A stretch of DNA of 64,000 nucleotides from Acidimicrobiales bacterium (GTDB lineage: Bacteria; Actinomycetota; Acidimicrobiia; Acidimicrobiales; DATDAH01), in contig JAEUJM010000044.1 of assembly GCA_016794585.1 (NCBI GenBank), forward strand, positions 1 to 64,000, written 5' to 3'. Positions 34,184 through 42,160 of this stretch are shown here, one piece after another. Positions within the stretch are counted from its first letter, which is position 1, and each line of letters begins with the position of its first letter. The translations under genes were made by a program, and so were the position numbers. The notes under the pieces are model-generated. The model did not search any database. It saw only the letters and a list, made by a program, of their open reading frames with translations, and was not told the origin of the DNA.

Positions 34184-35305
34184 TCAGCCGCCGGCGAGGG
34201 CGCGGAGGTCGGCGAGGACCTTCGGGAGGGCGGTGAGGAGGGCGTCGACGTCGGCGTCGGTCGTGCTCCAGCCCACCGAGAGGCGCAGCGAGCGGTGGGC
34301 GTCGACGCCCATGGCCTCGAGCACGGGGGAGGGCTCGAGCGACTCGGACGAGCAGGCGCTGCCCGAGTGGGCGGCGACGCCGGCCCGGTCGAGGCCGAGC
34401 AGCACGGCTTGTGGCTCGATGCCGTCGATGCCGAGGCAGACGAGGTGCGGGGCCCGGTGGTCGAGGTCGCCGTAGACCCGGACGCCATCGAGATCGGCCA
34501 CCGCGGCCAGGATCCGGTCGGTGAGACGGCGGGCCTCGGCGGCCTCCGCCTCGATCCGCCCGCCGCCGAGCGCCTCGGCGGCGGCACCGAAGCCGACCAC
34601 GGCGGTGACGTTCTCGATGCCCGCCCGTCGGGCCCGCTCCTGGTCGCCGCCCAGCAGGAGCGGGCGCAGGCGCAGACCTCGTCGGACCAGCAGGGCGCCG
34701 GCGCCGGCCGGGCCCCCGAACTTGTGGGCGCTGAGCGACAGCAGATCGGCGCCGAGGTCGGTGAACGCGATGGGGAGGTGGCCGTTGGCCTGGGCGGCGT
34801 CGACGTGCACCAGCACGCCCCGGTCGCGGCACCCGGCCACCACGTCGGCGACCGGTTGGACGGTGCCCACCTCGTGGTTGGCCCACTGCACGTGGACAAG
34901 GGCGGTCTCGGGCGTGATGGCGGCCAGAACCTCGCCGGCGTCGACCCGACCGCCGCCGTCGACGCCCACGACGGTCACGGCGCCGGCGCGGGCCGCCGCC
35001 TCCCGAACGGCGGAGTGCTCGACGGCGGGCACGACCTGGTGCGCCCCCCGCTCGGCGGCGCCCCACACCGCGGTGGCGATGGCCTCGGTGCCACCGCTGG
35101 TGAAGACCACTTCGCGCGAGCGGGCGCCGAAGCACGCTGCCACCTGCTCCCGGGCCGTCTCGACCGCCACCCGGGCGGTCAGGCCCTCGGCGTGTATGCG
35201 GCCGGGGTCGCCGGCGGGGTCACGCAGGCAGGCGACCATCGCCTCGACCACCTCGGGCCGCGGGGGCGACGTCGACGCGTGGTCCAGGTAGTGGCGCCGG
35301 CTCAC
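34184..35305 (-). CDS. Cysteine desulfurase (NifS/IscS family)
   Basis: This 373-residue PLP enzyme mobilises sulfur from cysteine for Fe-S clusters, tRNA thiolation or other uses. Lys195 in LSAHKFGG should bind PLP; the catalytic Cys318 is in the loop HSGSACSSESLEPS. It is of the IscS/NifS group rather than the SufS group, judging by that loop. GTG at 35305 gives a normal N-terminus (YLDHASTSPP). It lies downstream of the SufR-like repressor gene on the same strand, separated by a 72-bp direct repeat, so a joint Fe-S role is likely. Confidence 0.92.
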   Translation of the reverse strand: MSRRHYLDHASTSPPRPEVVEAMVACLRDPAGDPGRIHAEGLTARVAVETAREQVAACFGARSREVVFTSGGTEAIATAVWGAAERGAHQVVPAVEHSAVREAAARAGAVTVVGVDGGGRVDAGEVLAAITPETALVHVQWANHEVGTVQPVADVVAGCRDRGVLVHVDAAQANGHLPIAFTDLGADLLSLSAHKFGGPAGAGALLVRRGLRLRPLLLGGDQERARRAGIENVTAVVGFGAAAEALGGGRIEAEAAEARRLTDRILAAVADLDGVRVYGDLDHRAPHLVCLGIDGIEPQAVLLGLDRAGVAAHSGSACSSESLEPSPVLEAMGVDAHRSLRLSVGWSTTDADVDALLTALPKVLADLRALAGG

Positions 35306-35351
35306 GCCCCCATCATCGCCCGCCCGCCGCCCATAGCCCCCACCTCATCGC

Positions 35352-35423
35352 TTCTGCCAGCACGAGCCTGTTCTGCACGACAGGGCGGTGCTGGCGGAAT
35401 GAGTGGACCGGGCGGGTGGCCGG
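35352..35423. repeat. 72-bp direct repeat, copy 1, with internal inverted repeats
   Basis: This unit is 70/72 identical to the unit at 35446-35517. It contains nested inverted repeats: TTCTGCCAGCAC pairs with GTGCTGGCGGAA (11 of 12), and inside it CCTGT pairs with ACAGG. It can thus form a stable stem-loop. It lies between the SufR-like gene and the cysteine desulfurase gene (both minus strand). Confidence 0.85.
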
Positions 35424-35445
35424 ACGACGCACACCGGTCGCGCCG

Positions 35446-35517
35446 TTCTGCCAGCACGAGCCTGTTCTGCACGACAGGGCGGTGCTGGCGGAACGAGGGG
35501 ACCGGGCGGGTGGCCGG
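35446..35517. repeat. 72-bp direct repeat, copy 2
   Basis: This second copy, 22 bp after the first, preserves both inverted-repeat arms exactly; the two differences are near its end. It ends 3 bp before the SufR-like gene's stop codon. Confidence 0.85.
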
Positions 35518-35520
35518 CGG

Positions 35521-36240
35521 TCACTCGGGGACGGCGGTGACGCAGCGCTCGTCGCCCATGGGGAGCGACGCCTCCGTGGCGGGCGTGGTGTCGCCGTAGA
35601 GGGCGCCGAGCATGCCCTTCACCATGCCGCGGTCGACCGCGCAGATCACCGGGTGCTCGACGGCGGCATCGCCGAACGGGCAGTGCTCGGACACGAGGCG
35701 CAGCTGGCCGTTGCGCGACTCGGCGCGCATGGCGAAGCCGTGAGCGGTGAGCGCGTCGGCCACGGAGTGCAGCGCGGTCCGGAACGAACGGGACTGGTCG
35801 CCGCCGGTGCCCATGGACTCGGCCATCGTGCGGCCGTATTCGATGCCCACCTCCTCGGCCATCCGCTCGGCCTCGGCGGGTCCGAGCAGCTCGAGGGCGC
35901 GGCCCAGCAAGGTGACGAGCACGTCGTCGTGGCGCACCGGCATCTCGATGGGCATCGCGTCGCTGGTGACCCGGTAGTGCTTCGAGGGCCGACCGGCGCC
36001 GCCGGACTCGCTGCGCTCGACCGCGACCTCCAGGTACCCGCCGGAGGCGAGCTTGTCGAGGTGGTGGCGGGCGACGTTGGCATGCAGCTCGAAGCGTTGC
36101 GCCACCTCTGCGGCGGTGACGCCTTCGGCGTGCTCACGGGCGAAGAGGTAGATGTCCCGCCGGGTGGGGTCGCCGAAGGCCGAGGTGATCGCCGTGACCG
36201 CCGAGGCGAACTCGGTGGCGGTGAGGGCCGAGCCGTCCAC
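35521..36240 (-). CDS. sufR: SufR-like Fe-S-cluster transcriptional repressor
   Basis: This 239-residue winged-helix regulator has an ArsR/DeoR-type DNA-binding domain (about 15-85, VTAAEVAQRFELHANVARHH) and a C-terminal cysteine region. Cys187 and Cys200 are separated by 12 residues, with a third cysteine at 233, the pattern of SufR proteins that ligate an Fe-S cluster and sense cluster supply. GTG at 36240 is chosen for the HTH position. It is divergent from mrp across a 32-bp palindrome that is a good operator candidate. No sufBCD genes lie in the window; its visible targets would be itself, mrp and the desulfurase. Confidence 0.83.
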   Translation of the reverse strand: MDGSALTATEFASAVTAITSAFGDPTRRDIYLFAREHAEGVTAAEVAQRFELHANVARHHLDKLASGGYLEVAVERSESGGAGRPSKHYRVTSDAMPIEMPVRHDDVLVTLLGRALELLGPAEAERMAEEVGIEYGRTMAESMGTGGDQSRSFRTALHSVADALTAHGFAMRAESRNGQLRLVSEHCPFGDAAVEHPVICAVDRGMVKGMLGALYGDTTPATEASLPMGDERCVTAVPE

Positions 36241-36243
36241 GTC

Positions 36244-36275
36244 GGTATTCTACCTATGCGCGTAGGTGAAATACC
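36244..36275. promoter_or_regulatory. 32-bp AT-rich palindrome, candidate SufR operator
   Basis: Arms GGTATTCTACCTA (36244-36256) and TAGGTGAAATACC (36263-36275) are complementary at 11 of 13 positions around TGCGCG. It begins 3 bp before the sufR-like start and 78 bp before mrp, the expected place for an autoregulatory operator. It stands out as AT-rich in very GC-rich DNA. Confidence 0.62.
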
Positions 36276-36353
36276 CGAGGCACCGGGCGAGTGCCCGTGC
36301 CCGCCACGCGATCGGTGCCCGCCGGGGCGCCGTCGAGGAGGAGGCACGACCCC

Positions 36354-37496
36354 ATGAGCGATCAGCGCAACGCCGTCGAGTCGGCCATCGGCGGCGTGCT
36401 CGAGCCCGAGCTCGAGCGCACCCTCGCCGACCTCGGCCTGGTGCGTGGCGTCGCCGTCGACGGCGGCCGCGTGCACGCGGTCGTGGCCCTCACCACCCCC
36501 GAGAACCCCACGGCGCCCGAACTGGCCCAACGCATCACCGACGCCGCCGGCGCCGTCGAGGGCGTCACCGGCATCGACATCGAGTTCTCGGTCCTCACCG
36601 ACGACGAGCGGCTGGCCCTGCGCCAGCGCCTCCTCGGCGACCCCCACGCCACCGCCGGCACCACCGAGGCCCACGGGCATGCCGAGGGCCGGGCCATCCC
36701 CTTCAACCAGCCCGGCTCGCACACCCGCGCCCTGCTGATCGCCTCCGGCAAGGGCGGCGTGGGGAAGTCCTCGGTCAGCACGAACCTCGCCGTGGCCCTC
36801 GCCGCCCAGGGCCACCGCACCGCCATCGTCGACGCCGACGTGTGGGGCTTCTCCGTCCCACGAATGCTCGGCATCCACCGGCCGCCCACCCTCATCGACG
36901 AGATGCTCGTCCCGCCCCGAGCCAACGGCGTGGCGTGCATCTCGATGGGCTTCTTCGCCGACGAGAGCCAGCCCGTGATCTGGCGGGGTCCGATGCTCCA
37001 CAAGGCCCTCGAGCAGTTCCTCACCGACGTCTACTGGGGCGAGCCCGACTTCCTCGTGGTCGACCTGCCCCCGGGCACGGGCGACATCTCGATCTCCCTC
37101 GCCAGCTTCCTGCCCCAGAGCGAGGTGTACGTGGTCACCACCCCGCAGCCCGCAGCCGAGCGGGTGGCCCAGCGAGCGGCCTTCATGGCCCAGAAGGTGG
37201 GCCTCGAGGTGAAGGGCGTCATCGAGAACATGTCGTGGTTCACCGGCGACGACGGCACCCGCTACGAGCTCTTCGGCGCCGGCGGTGGGGCCGGCCTGGC
37301 CGAGCGCCTCGACGTGCCCCTCGTCGGCCAGGTGCCCCTGGTGCCGGCCCTGCGCGAGGGCGGCGACGGCGGCGAGCCCATCGCCGCGGCCGACCCCGAC
37401 AGCGAGGCCGGGCGGGTGTTCGCGGAGATGGCCCGCACCATCGCCGTCGATCTGGCACCCACGAAGCGCCGTCACCCCGAGCTCCGGATCGTGTGA
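36354..37496 (+). CDS. mrp: Mrp/NBP35-type Fe-S carrier P-loop ATPase
   Basis: This 380-residue protein has an N-terminal MIP18-like (DUF59) domain (about 5-85) and a deviant Walker A SGKGGVGKSS (131-140) followed by DADVWGFSVP, typical of ApbC/Mrp proteins that carry Fe-S clusters. The usual CxxC near the C-terminus is missing: the corresponding region reads IENMSWFTGDDGTRYELFG. A strong GGAGGAGG site precedes the ATG. Divergence from a SufR-like gene supports a role in Fe-S assembly. Confidence 0.92.
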   Translation: MSDQRNAVESAIGGVLEPELERTLADLGLVRGVAVDGGRVHAVVALTTPENPTAPELAQRITDAAGAVEGVTGIDIEFSVLTDDERLALRQRLLGDPHATAGTTEAHGHAEGRAIPFNQPGSHTRALLIASGKGGVGKSSVSTNLAVALAAQGHRTAIVDADVWGFSVPRMLGIHRPPTLIDEMLVPPRANGVACISMGFFADESQPVIWRGPMLHKALEQFLTDVYWGEPDFLVVDLPPGTGDISISLASFLPQSEVYVVTTPQPAAERVAQRAAFMAQKVGLEVKGVIENMSWFTGDDGTRYELFGAGGGAGLAERLDVPLVGQVPLVPALREGGDGGEPIAAADPDSEAGRVFAEMARTIAVDLAPTKRRHPELRIV

Positions 37497-37609
37497 TCGG
37501 GCGGTCGCCGCGTACCATCGGTCCCTGCGGCCGCTGGTCCCGGACCGGCCGCCCCACCCCGCCGAGGCCCCGCCTCCGCCCCGACCCCAGCGCCAGACAG
37601 AGGAAGACC

Positions 37610-37846
37610 ATGGACGTTCGCATCGGTGTGACCTACAGCCCCAAGGAGCTCGACCTCGACCTGGGCGACGACGTCGATCGCGACGCCCTGAAGAAGAGCA
37701 TCGAGGCCGCCCTTTCCGACGACGACGGTGTGCTCTGGCTGAGCGACAAGCGCGGGCGGGAGGTCGCCATCCCGTCGGGCAAGGTGGCCTACGTCGAGCT
37801 CGGCAGCCCCGAGGACGAGCGGCGGATCGGCTTCGGGGCCGGCTGA
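37610..37846 (+). CDS. DUF3107 protein
   Basis: This 78-residue small alpha/beta protein matches DUF3107: MDVRIGVTYSPKELDLD, then LSDKRGREVAIPSGKVAYVELG. It is an actinobacterial family of unknown function. An AGAGGAAG ribosome site precedes the ATG. It lies 10 bp upstream of the first ArsA-type ATPase gene, so they may be cotranscribed; DUF3107 next to this ATPase pair is seen in other actinobacteria as well. Confidence 0.88.
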   Translation: MDVRIGVTYSPKELDLDLGDDVDRDALKKSIEAALSDDDGVLWLSDKRGREVAIPSGKVAYVELGSPEDERRIGFGAG

Positions 37847-37856
37847 GCGCCCGCCC

Positions 37857-38822
37857 GTGCCCGCCTCCGCGGTGCCGCTGCTCGATCGGCGGCTCCTCTT
37901 CGTCACCGGCAAGGGCGGGGTCGGCAAGACCACCGTCGCGTCCGCCCTCGGGGTGCTCGCGGCGAAGCAGGGCAAGAAGACCCTCGTCTGCGAGTTCGAC
38001 GCCAAGGGCAACATCGCCGACTTCTTCGGGTCGGACCCGACCCGCTTCGAGCCGCTCGAGGTGCAGCCGAACCTCTTCGCCATGTCCATGGACACCGAGG
38101 AGTCGCTGAAGGAGTACCTGCGTCTCCAGATCAAGGTGCCGCTGCTGGCCAAGATCGGGCCGCTGGCCCGGACCCTCGACTTCGTGGCCAACGCCGCGCC
38201 GGGCGTGAAGGAGATCCTCACCGTCGGCAAGGTGGCGTGGGAGGTGCGCGAGGACCACTACGACCTCGTGATCGCCGACGCCGCCGCCAGCGGCCACGTG
38301 GTGGCGCAGCTCTCGGCGCCGCAGGCCATCGGTGAGCTGGTGAAGGTCGGCCTCATCAAGGAGCAGACCAGCTGGCTGAGCGACATCCTCGACGACCCCG
38401 CCGTCACCGGCGCGGTCCTCGTGTCGGCGCCGGAGGAGATGCCGGTCAGCGAGACCCTCGAGCTGGCCGAGCGCATCCGCACCGACACCCGGGTGGACAT
38501 CGCCGCCGTCGCGGTCAACCGGGTGCTCCCCGAGCTGTTCGGTCGGGGCGAGGAAGCGGTCTTCGACGCCTTGTCCGAGCCCGCCGCGCGCGAGCGCCTC
38601 GACGCGCTGGTGGGCCACCCCACCGCCCCGCTCTTCGACGCCGCCCGGCTGGCGGTCACCCTTCGCCGCACCCGGGCTGAGCACCTCGACCGCCTCCGCC
38701 ACGAGCTGCCCGCAGAGCTCCCCCTGCTCTACCTGCCCGAGCTGTTCACCCGCAGCCACGGGTCGCGCGCCACCCACCAGGTGGCGGCCGCCCTCGCCGC
38801 CGAGCTCGGGCTGGAGGCCTAG
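37857..38822 (+). CDS. ArsA/Get3-type ATPase, first of a pair
   Basis: This 321-residue P-loop ATPase has the deviant Walker A GKGGVGKTT (18-26) and switch-like segment CEFDAKGNIADFFG. Together with the next gene it resembles the mycobacterial pair Rv3679/Rv3680 rather than the arsenite pump ATPase, since no ars genes are present. The two proteins may form a heterodimer with a client-handling or anion-related role. GTG start at 37857. The gap to the next gene is only 3 bp. Confidence 0.87.
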   Translation: MPASAVPLLDRRLLFVTGKGGVGKTTVASALGVLAAKQGKKTLVCEFDAKGNIADFFGSDPTRFEPLEVQPNLFAMSMDTEESLKEYLRLQIKVPLLAKIGPLARTLDFVANAAPGVKEILTVGKVAWEVREDHYDLVIADAAASGHVVAQLSAPQAIGELVKVGLIKEQTSWLSDILDDPAVTGAVLVSAPEEMPVSETLELAERIRTDTRVDIAAVAVNRVLPELFGRGEEAVFDALSEPAARERLDALVGHPTAPLFDAARLAVTLRRTRAEHLDRLRHELPAELPLLYLPELFTRSHGSRATHQVAAALAAELGLEA

Positions 38823-38825
38823 GCC

Positions 38826-40013
38826 GTGGCCAAGAAGACCACCGTGGCGCCGCCGCCCGCGTCGTTCGAGCAGCTGCTGGCCACGCGCGAGATCGTCGTC
38901 ACCTGTGGCTCGGGTGGCGTGGGCAAGACCACCACCGCGGCGGCCGCCGGGGCGATGGCCGCGGTGCACCTCGGCGGCAAGGTCCTCGTGCTCACCGTCG
39001 ACCCCGCCCGCCGCCTCGCCACCGCCCTCGGCCTCGAGCAGTTCGGCAACGTCGAGACCCAGGTCCCCGCCAGTGCCTTCGCCGAGGCCGGCGTCGAGCC
39101 CCGGGGCGAGCTCTGGGTGGCCATGTTGGACATGAAGGCGTCGTGGGACGACCTCGTCCACCGCTACGCGCCGGACGAGGAGACCCGCGAGGCGATCCTG
39201 GCCAACCCGCTCTACCAGAACATCACCGGCAAGTTCGTCCAGAGCCACGACTACATCGCCATGGAGCGGCTCTACGAGATCCACGTCTCGGGTCGCTACG
39301 ACCTCATCATCGTGGACACCCCGCCCACCCGGAACGCCATCGACTTCCTCGAGGCGCCCGAGCGCATGGCCGACTTCTTCAGCAGCCGCCTGCTGCGCTG
39401 GCTCACCGCCCCGGCCCGCTCCCGCATCCTCAGCACCGCCTCGAAGCCCTTCTACTCGATGGCCGACCGGATCCTCGGCTCCCAGTTCCTCCAGGACATC
39501 GCCGACTTCTTCCTGCTCTTCCAGACCATGTACGACGGCTTCGTCGAGCGCGCCCGGTCCATCGAGCGGACGCTGGCCGACCGCTGCACCACCTTCGTGG
39601 TGGTGAGCACCCTCGACACGGCGCCGGCACGCGAGGCCGAGTTCTTCATCGAGGCACTCGCGGAGCGGGAGCTGAACCTCGGGGCGCTGGTGCTCAACAA
39701 GGTGCTGCCGCCGTTCTTCGTCGACGCCGAGGCCGGGGCGATGGCCGAGCAGGTCTGCCGGGACAGCGAGGCGCTGGCTGAGCAGGTCGTGGCCGAGGGC
39801 ATCGGGGGCTGCACCGACGCCGGACAGGTCGCCCGGGTGCTCAGCGAGGTCGGCGAGAGCTTCGTCAACTACCGGGTGGTCGCCACCCGCGAGGCCGAGG
39901 AGGCCGCCCGCCTGGGCGAGCGTCCCGGCCTCGTGGCGGCGGTGTCCTACCTCGAGTCCGACGTCCACGACCTGGGCGGCCTCCTCGAGCTCGGCGAGCG
40001 TCTCTGGTCGTGA
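38826..40013 (+). CDS. ArsA/Get3-type ATPase, second of a pair
   Basis: This 395-residue partner has Walker A GSGGVGKTT (28-36), LTVDPARRLATALGL (switch I region, about 58-72) and the helical subdomain with ALNLGALVLNKVLPP-like sequence near 285. A conserved IIVDTPPTRNAIDFL stretch holds the Walker B region. It begins 3 bp after the first ATPase gene with GTG at 38826. Function of this pair is not established for this organism; no metal-binding cysteines typical of arsenite ATPases are seen. Confidence 0.87.
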   Translation: MAKKTTVAPPPASFEQLLATREIVVTCGSGGVGKTTTAAAAGAMAAVHLGGKVLVLTVDPARRLATALGLEQFGNVETQVPASAFAEAGVEPRGELWVAMLDMKASWDDLVHRYAPDEETREAILANPLYQNITGKFVQSHDYIAMERLYEIHVSGRYDLIIVDTPPTRNAIDFLEAPERMADFFSSRLLRWLTAPARSRILSTASKPFYSMADRILGSQFLQDIADFFLLFQTMYDGFVERARSIERTLADRCTTFVVVSTLDTAPAREAEFFIEALAERELNLGALVLNKVLPPFFVDAEAGAMAEQVCRDSEALAEQVVAEGIGGCTDAGQVARVLSEVGESFVNYRVVATREAEEAARLGERPGLVAAVSYLESDVHDLGGLLELGERLWS

Positions 40014-40053
40014 ACGCAGGCGTCCAGGGCGGGCCCGGCCGACGGCGGGGCGC

Positions 40054-41532
40054 ATGACCGCCGGCCTCGTCGCGGGCGGCCACCCGGCGGTGGCCGAAGC
40101 CGCCGCTTCCGTCCTACGCCAAGGTGGCAACGCCTTCGACGCCGTCGTGGCGGCGGGGTTCGCCGCTGCGGTGGCCGAGCCGACCCTGTCCAGCCTGGGG
40201 GGCGGCGGCTTCCTGCTCGCCCGCACCGCCGGGGGCGCCGCCACGCTCTTCGACTTCTTCGTGGACACCCCGGGACGCGGTCTCGGTCCCGGGGCGGTCG
40301 AGCCCCACTTCGAGCCCGTCACCATCGCCTTCCCCGGATCCGATCAGGTCTTCAACGTGGGTCGGGGCTCGGTGGCGGTGCCGGGGTGCCTGGCCGGCTA
40401 CCTCCACGTCCACGAGCGCCTCGGCCGCCTGCCCCTGCGTGACGTCGTGGCCCCTGCGGTCGACCTCGCCGGCGGCGGCGTGGTGGTGACGCCCATGGCC
40501 GCGGCGCTCTGCGCGCTGCTCTGGCCCATCTTCGACCGCTCGCCCGACACCCACGCCCTGTTCGCCCCCACCGGGCGGGCCCTGCGAGCGGGCGACCGCA
40601 TGACCAACCCCGACCTGGCGGGCTTCCTCACCCGTCTCGGCGACGACCCCGGCCACTCGTTCTACCGGGGGGCGCTCGCCGAGTCCTTCGCCGCGGACAT
40701 GGCCGCCGGCGGCGGCCTCGTCACCGAGGACGACCTGGCCGCATTCGAGGTGATCGAGCGCACGCCGCTGGCGGCGGACTACCGCGGCCATCTGGTGCTC
40801 ACCAACCCGGCGCCTTCGTTCGGCGGCTCGCTGGTCGCCTGCACCTTGGGTCTCCTCGCCGACGGCGGCACCCTGCCCGACCGGGGGTCGCCCGACCATG
40901 CGGTCGCCCTCGTCGAGGCCATGGTGGAGACCGATCGCTTGCGCGCCCTCGGCGAGGTGGACGCCCGCCTCCAGGCCACGCGGGGCACCACCCATTTCAG
41001 CGTGGCCGACCACGAGGGGAACGTGGCCTCGATGACCACCTCCAACGGTGAGGCCTCGGGCTACCTCGTCCCCGGCACGGGCATCTTGTTGAACAACATG
41101 TTGGGCGAGGACGACCTGCACCCCGACGGCTTCCACGCCGCCCCGGCGGGGGAGCGGGTGGCGTCGATGATGTCGCCCACCGTGGTGCTCGACCCCTCCG
41201 GCCCGCCCGCCCTCGTGGTCGGCAGCGGCGGCTCGAAGCGCATCCGCACCACCATCGTCCAGGTCGTGACCGCGGTCGTCGACCACGGGGTCGCCCTGCG
41301 TCCCGCGGTGGAGGGCCCCCGCCTGCATTGGGACGGCGACGTCGTGCAGCTCGAGCCGGGGTGGCCCGCCGAGTCGGTCGGGGCGCTGCGCCGGCGCTGG
41401 CCGGTCAACGAGTGGACGGAGCGCAACCTCTACTTCGGCGGCGCCCACGCCGTCGTTCCCGCGGGCCCCACCGGCTCGGGCGCCGCCGCCGGCGACCCCC
41501 GCCGCGGCGGCGCCGCCCTCGCCGTCGACTGA
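40054..41532 (+). CDS. Gamma-glutamyltransferase family protein
   Basis: This 492-residue Ntn-hydrolase belongs to the gamma-glutamyltranspeptidase family. The autocleavage site is at GTTHFSV, making Thr312 the probable nucleophile, followed by the conserved LNNMLGEDD and MSPTVVLDPSG. Unlike classical GGTs it has no signal peptide and is about 80 residues shorter, so it may be a cytoplasmic acylase-like member acting on gamma-glutamyl or cephalosporin-like amides. It follows the ATPase pair by 40 bp on the same strand. Confidence 0.88.
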   Translation: MTAGLVAGGHPAVAEAAASVLRQGGNAFDAVVAAGFAAAVAEPTLSSLGGGGFLLARTAGGAATLFDFFVDTPGRGLGPGAVEPHFEPVTIAFPGSDQVFNVGRGSVAVPGCLAGYLHVHERLGRLPLRDVVAPAVDLAGGGVVVTPMAAALCALLWPIFDRSPDTHALFAPTGRALRAGDRMTNPDLAGFLTRLGDDPGHSFYRGALAESFAADMAAGGGLVTEDDLAAFEVIERTPLAADYRGHLVLTNPAPSFGGSLVACTLGLLADGGTLPDRGSPDHAVALVEAMVETDRLRALGEVDARLQATRGTTHFSVADHEGNVASMTTSNGEASGYLVPGTGILLNNMLGEDDLHPDGFHAAPAGERVASMMSPTVVLDPSGPPALVVGSGGSKRIRTTIVQVVTAVVDHGVALRPAVEGPRLHWDGDVVQLEPGWPAESVGALRRRWPVNEWTERNLYFGGAHAVVPAGPTGSGAAAGDPRRGGAALAVD

Positions 41533-41634
41533 TCCCGCGACGGCCCGTCCGGTCCGCCCTGGGGAACCACACGGCTGAAACTTGTCAGAGCGGGTTCGTA
41601 CGGTGCGGCCATCGGAACAGTGGAGGAGGATCCG

Positions 41635-42144
41635 ATGGCCCACCGCACGAACCGCACGAACCGCACGCACCCCCACCGGCACGCCCGGCGGTGCCCCTCG
41701 GGGCGGACGCAGCACCTGATCGACCTCGAGAACCTGGCCGGCGGCCCGTTCCCGAACGCCGGCGTCGCGCTCGCCCGCCTCGACGAGTACCTCGAGGCCA
41801 GCGACTGGCAGCCGGGCGACCTCGGCGTCGTGGCCACCAACCGGTGGCTCCACCGCCGGATCGCCTTCGACCTGCCCCGCCACCTGCGGGCCCTGCCCGT
41901 GATCGGCAAGGACGGCGCCGACCTGGCCCTGCTGGGGTGGACCAGTCCCGCCGACGTGGCCAAGCGCTTCGACCGCCTGGTGGTCGGCAGCGGCGACCAC
42001 GCCTTCGTCGAGCTGGTCGCCGGCGCCGCGGCGCTCGGGGTCCCGGCCTGGGTCGTGGGCGTCACCGGCACCATCTCGGCCCGCCTCGAGGCCGCGGCCA
42101 CCCGCACGGTCGTGCTCGACCGCGCGGTCGCGGCAGCGGCCTGA
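41635..42144 (+). CDS. NYN-domain (LabA/DUF88-like) predicted ribonuclease
   Basis: This 169-residue protein has the acidic pattern of the NYN branch of PIN-like nucleases: LIDLENLAGG (about 27-36), GADLALL (about 98-104), and VVGSGDHAFVELV (about 117-129). Such proteins are predicted metal-dependent RNases. The N-terminus is basic with three tandem Asn-Arg-Thr units. ATG at 41635 follows GGAGGAGGA. A TACGGT around 41599 may be a -10. The next gene begins 16 bp after its stop but has its own -10-like element. Confidence 0.72.
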   Translation: MAHRTNRTNRTHPHRHARRCPSGRTQHLIDLENLAGGPFPNAGVALARLDEYLEASDWQPGDLGVVATNRWLHRRIAFDLPRHLRALPVIGKDGADLALLGWTSPADVAKRFDRLVVGSGDHAFVELVAGAAALGVPAWVVGVTGTISARLEAAATRTVVLDRAVAAAA

Positions 42145-42146
42145 CC

Positions 42147-42152
42147 TACCAT
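42147..42152 (+). promoter_or_regulatory. -10-like element of first WYL gene
   Basis: TACCAT ends 8 nt before the GTG at 42161, consistent with a leaderless transcript for the WYL gene pair. Confidence 0.45.
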
Positions 42153-42160
42153 CCCGCCCC

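Noticed and set aside
37857-40013. Arsenite resistance (ArsA) genes
   Set aside because: No arsB, arsR or arsC is nearby and metal-binding cysteines are not seen; the pair fits the non-arsenite ATPases found in other actinobacteria.
35646-40325. Very long minus-strand frame (over 1500 codons) opposite Mrp and the ATPase genes
   Set aside because: It lies antisense to well-supported genes and its product is low-complexity Arg/Gly/His-rich, as expected for shadows in GC-rich DNA.
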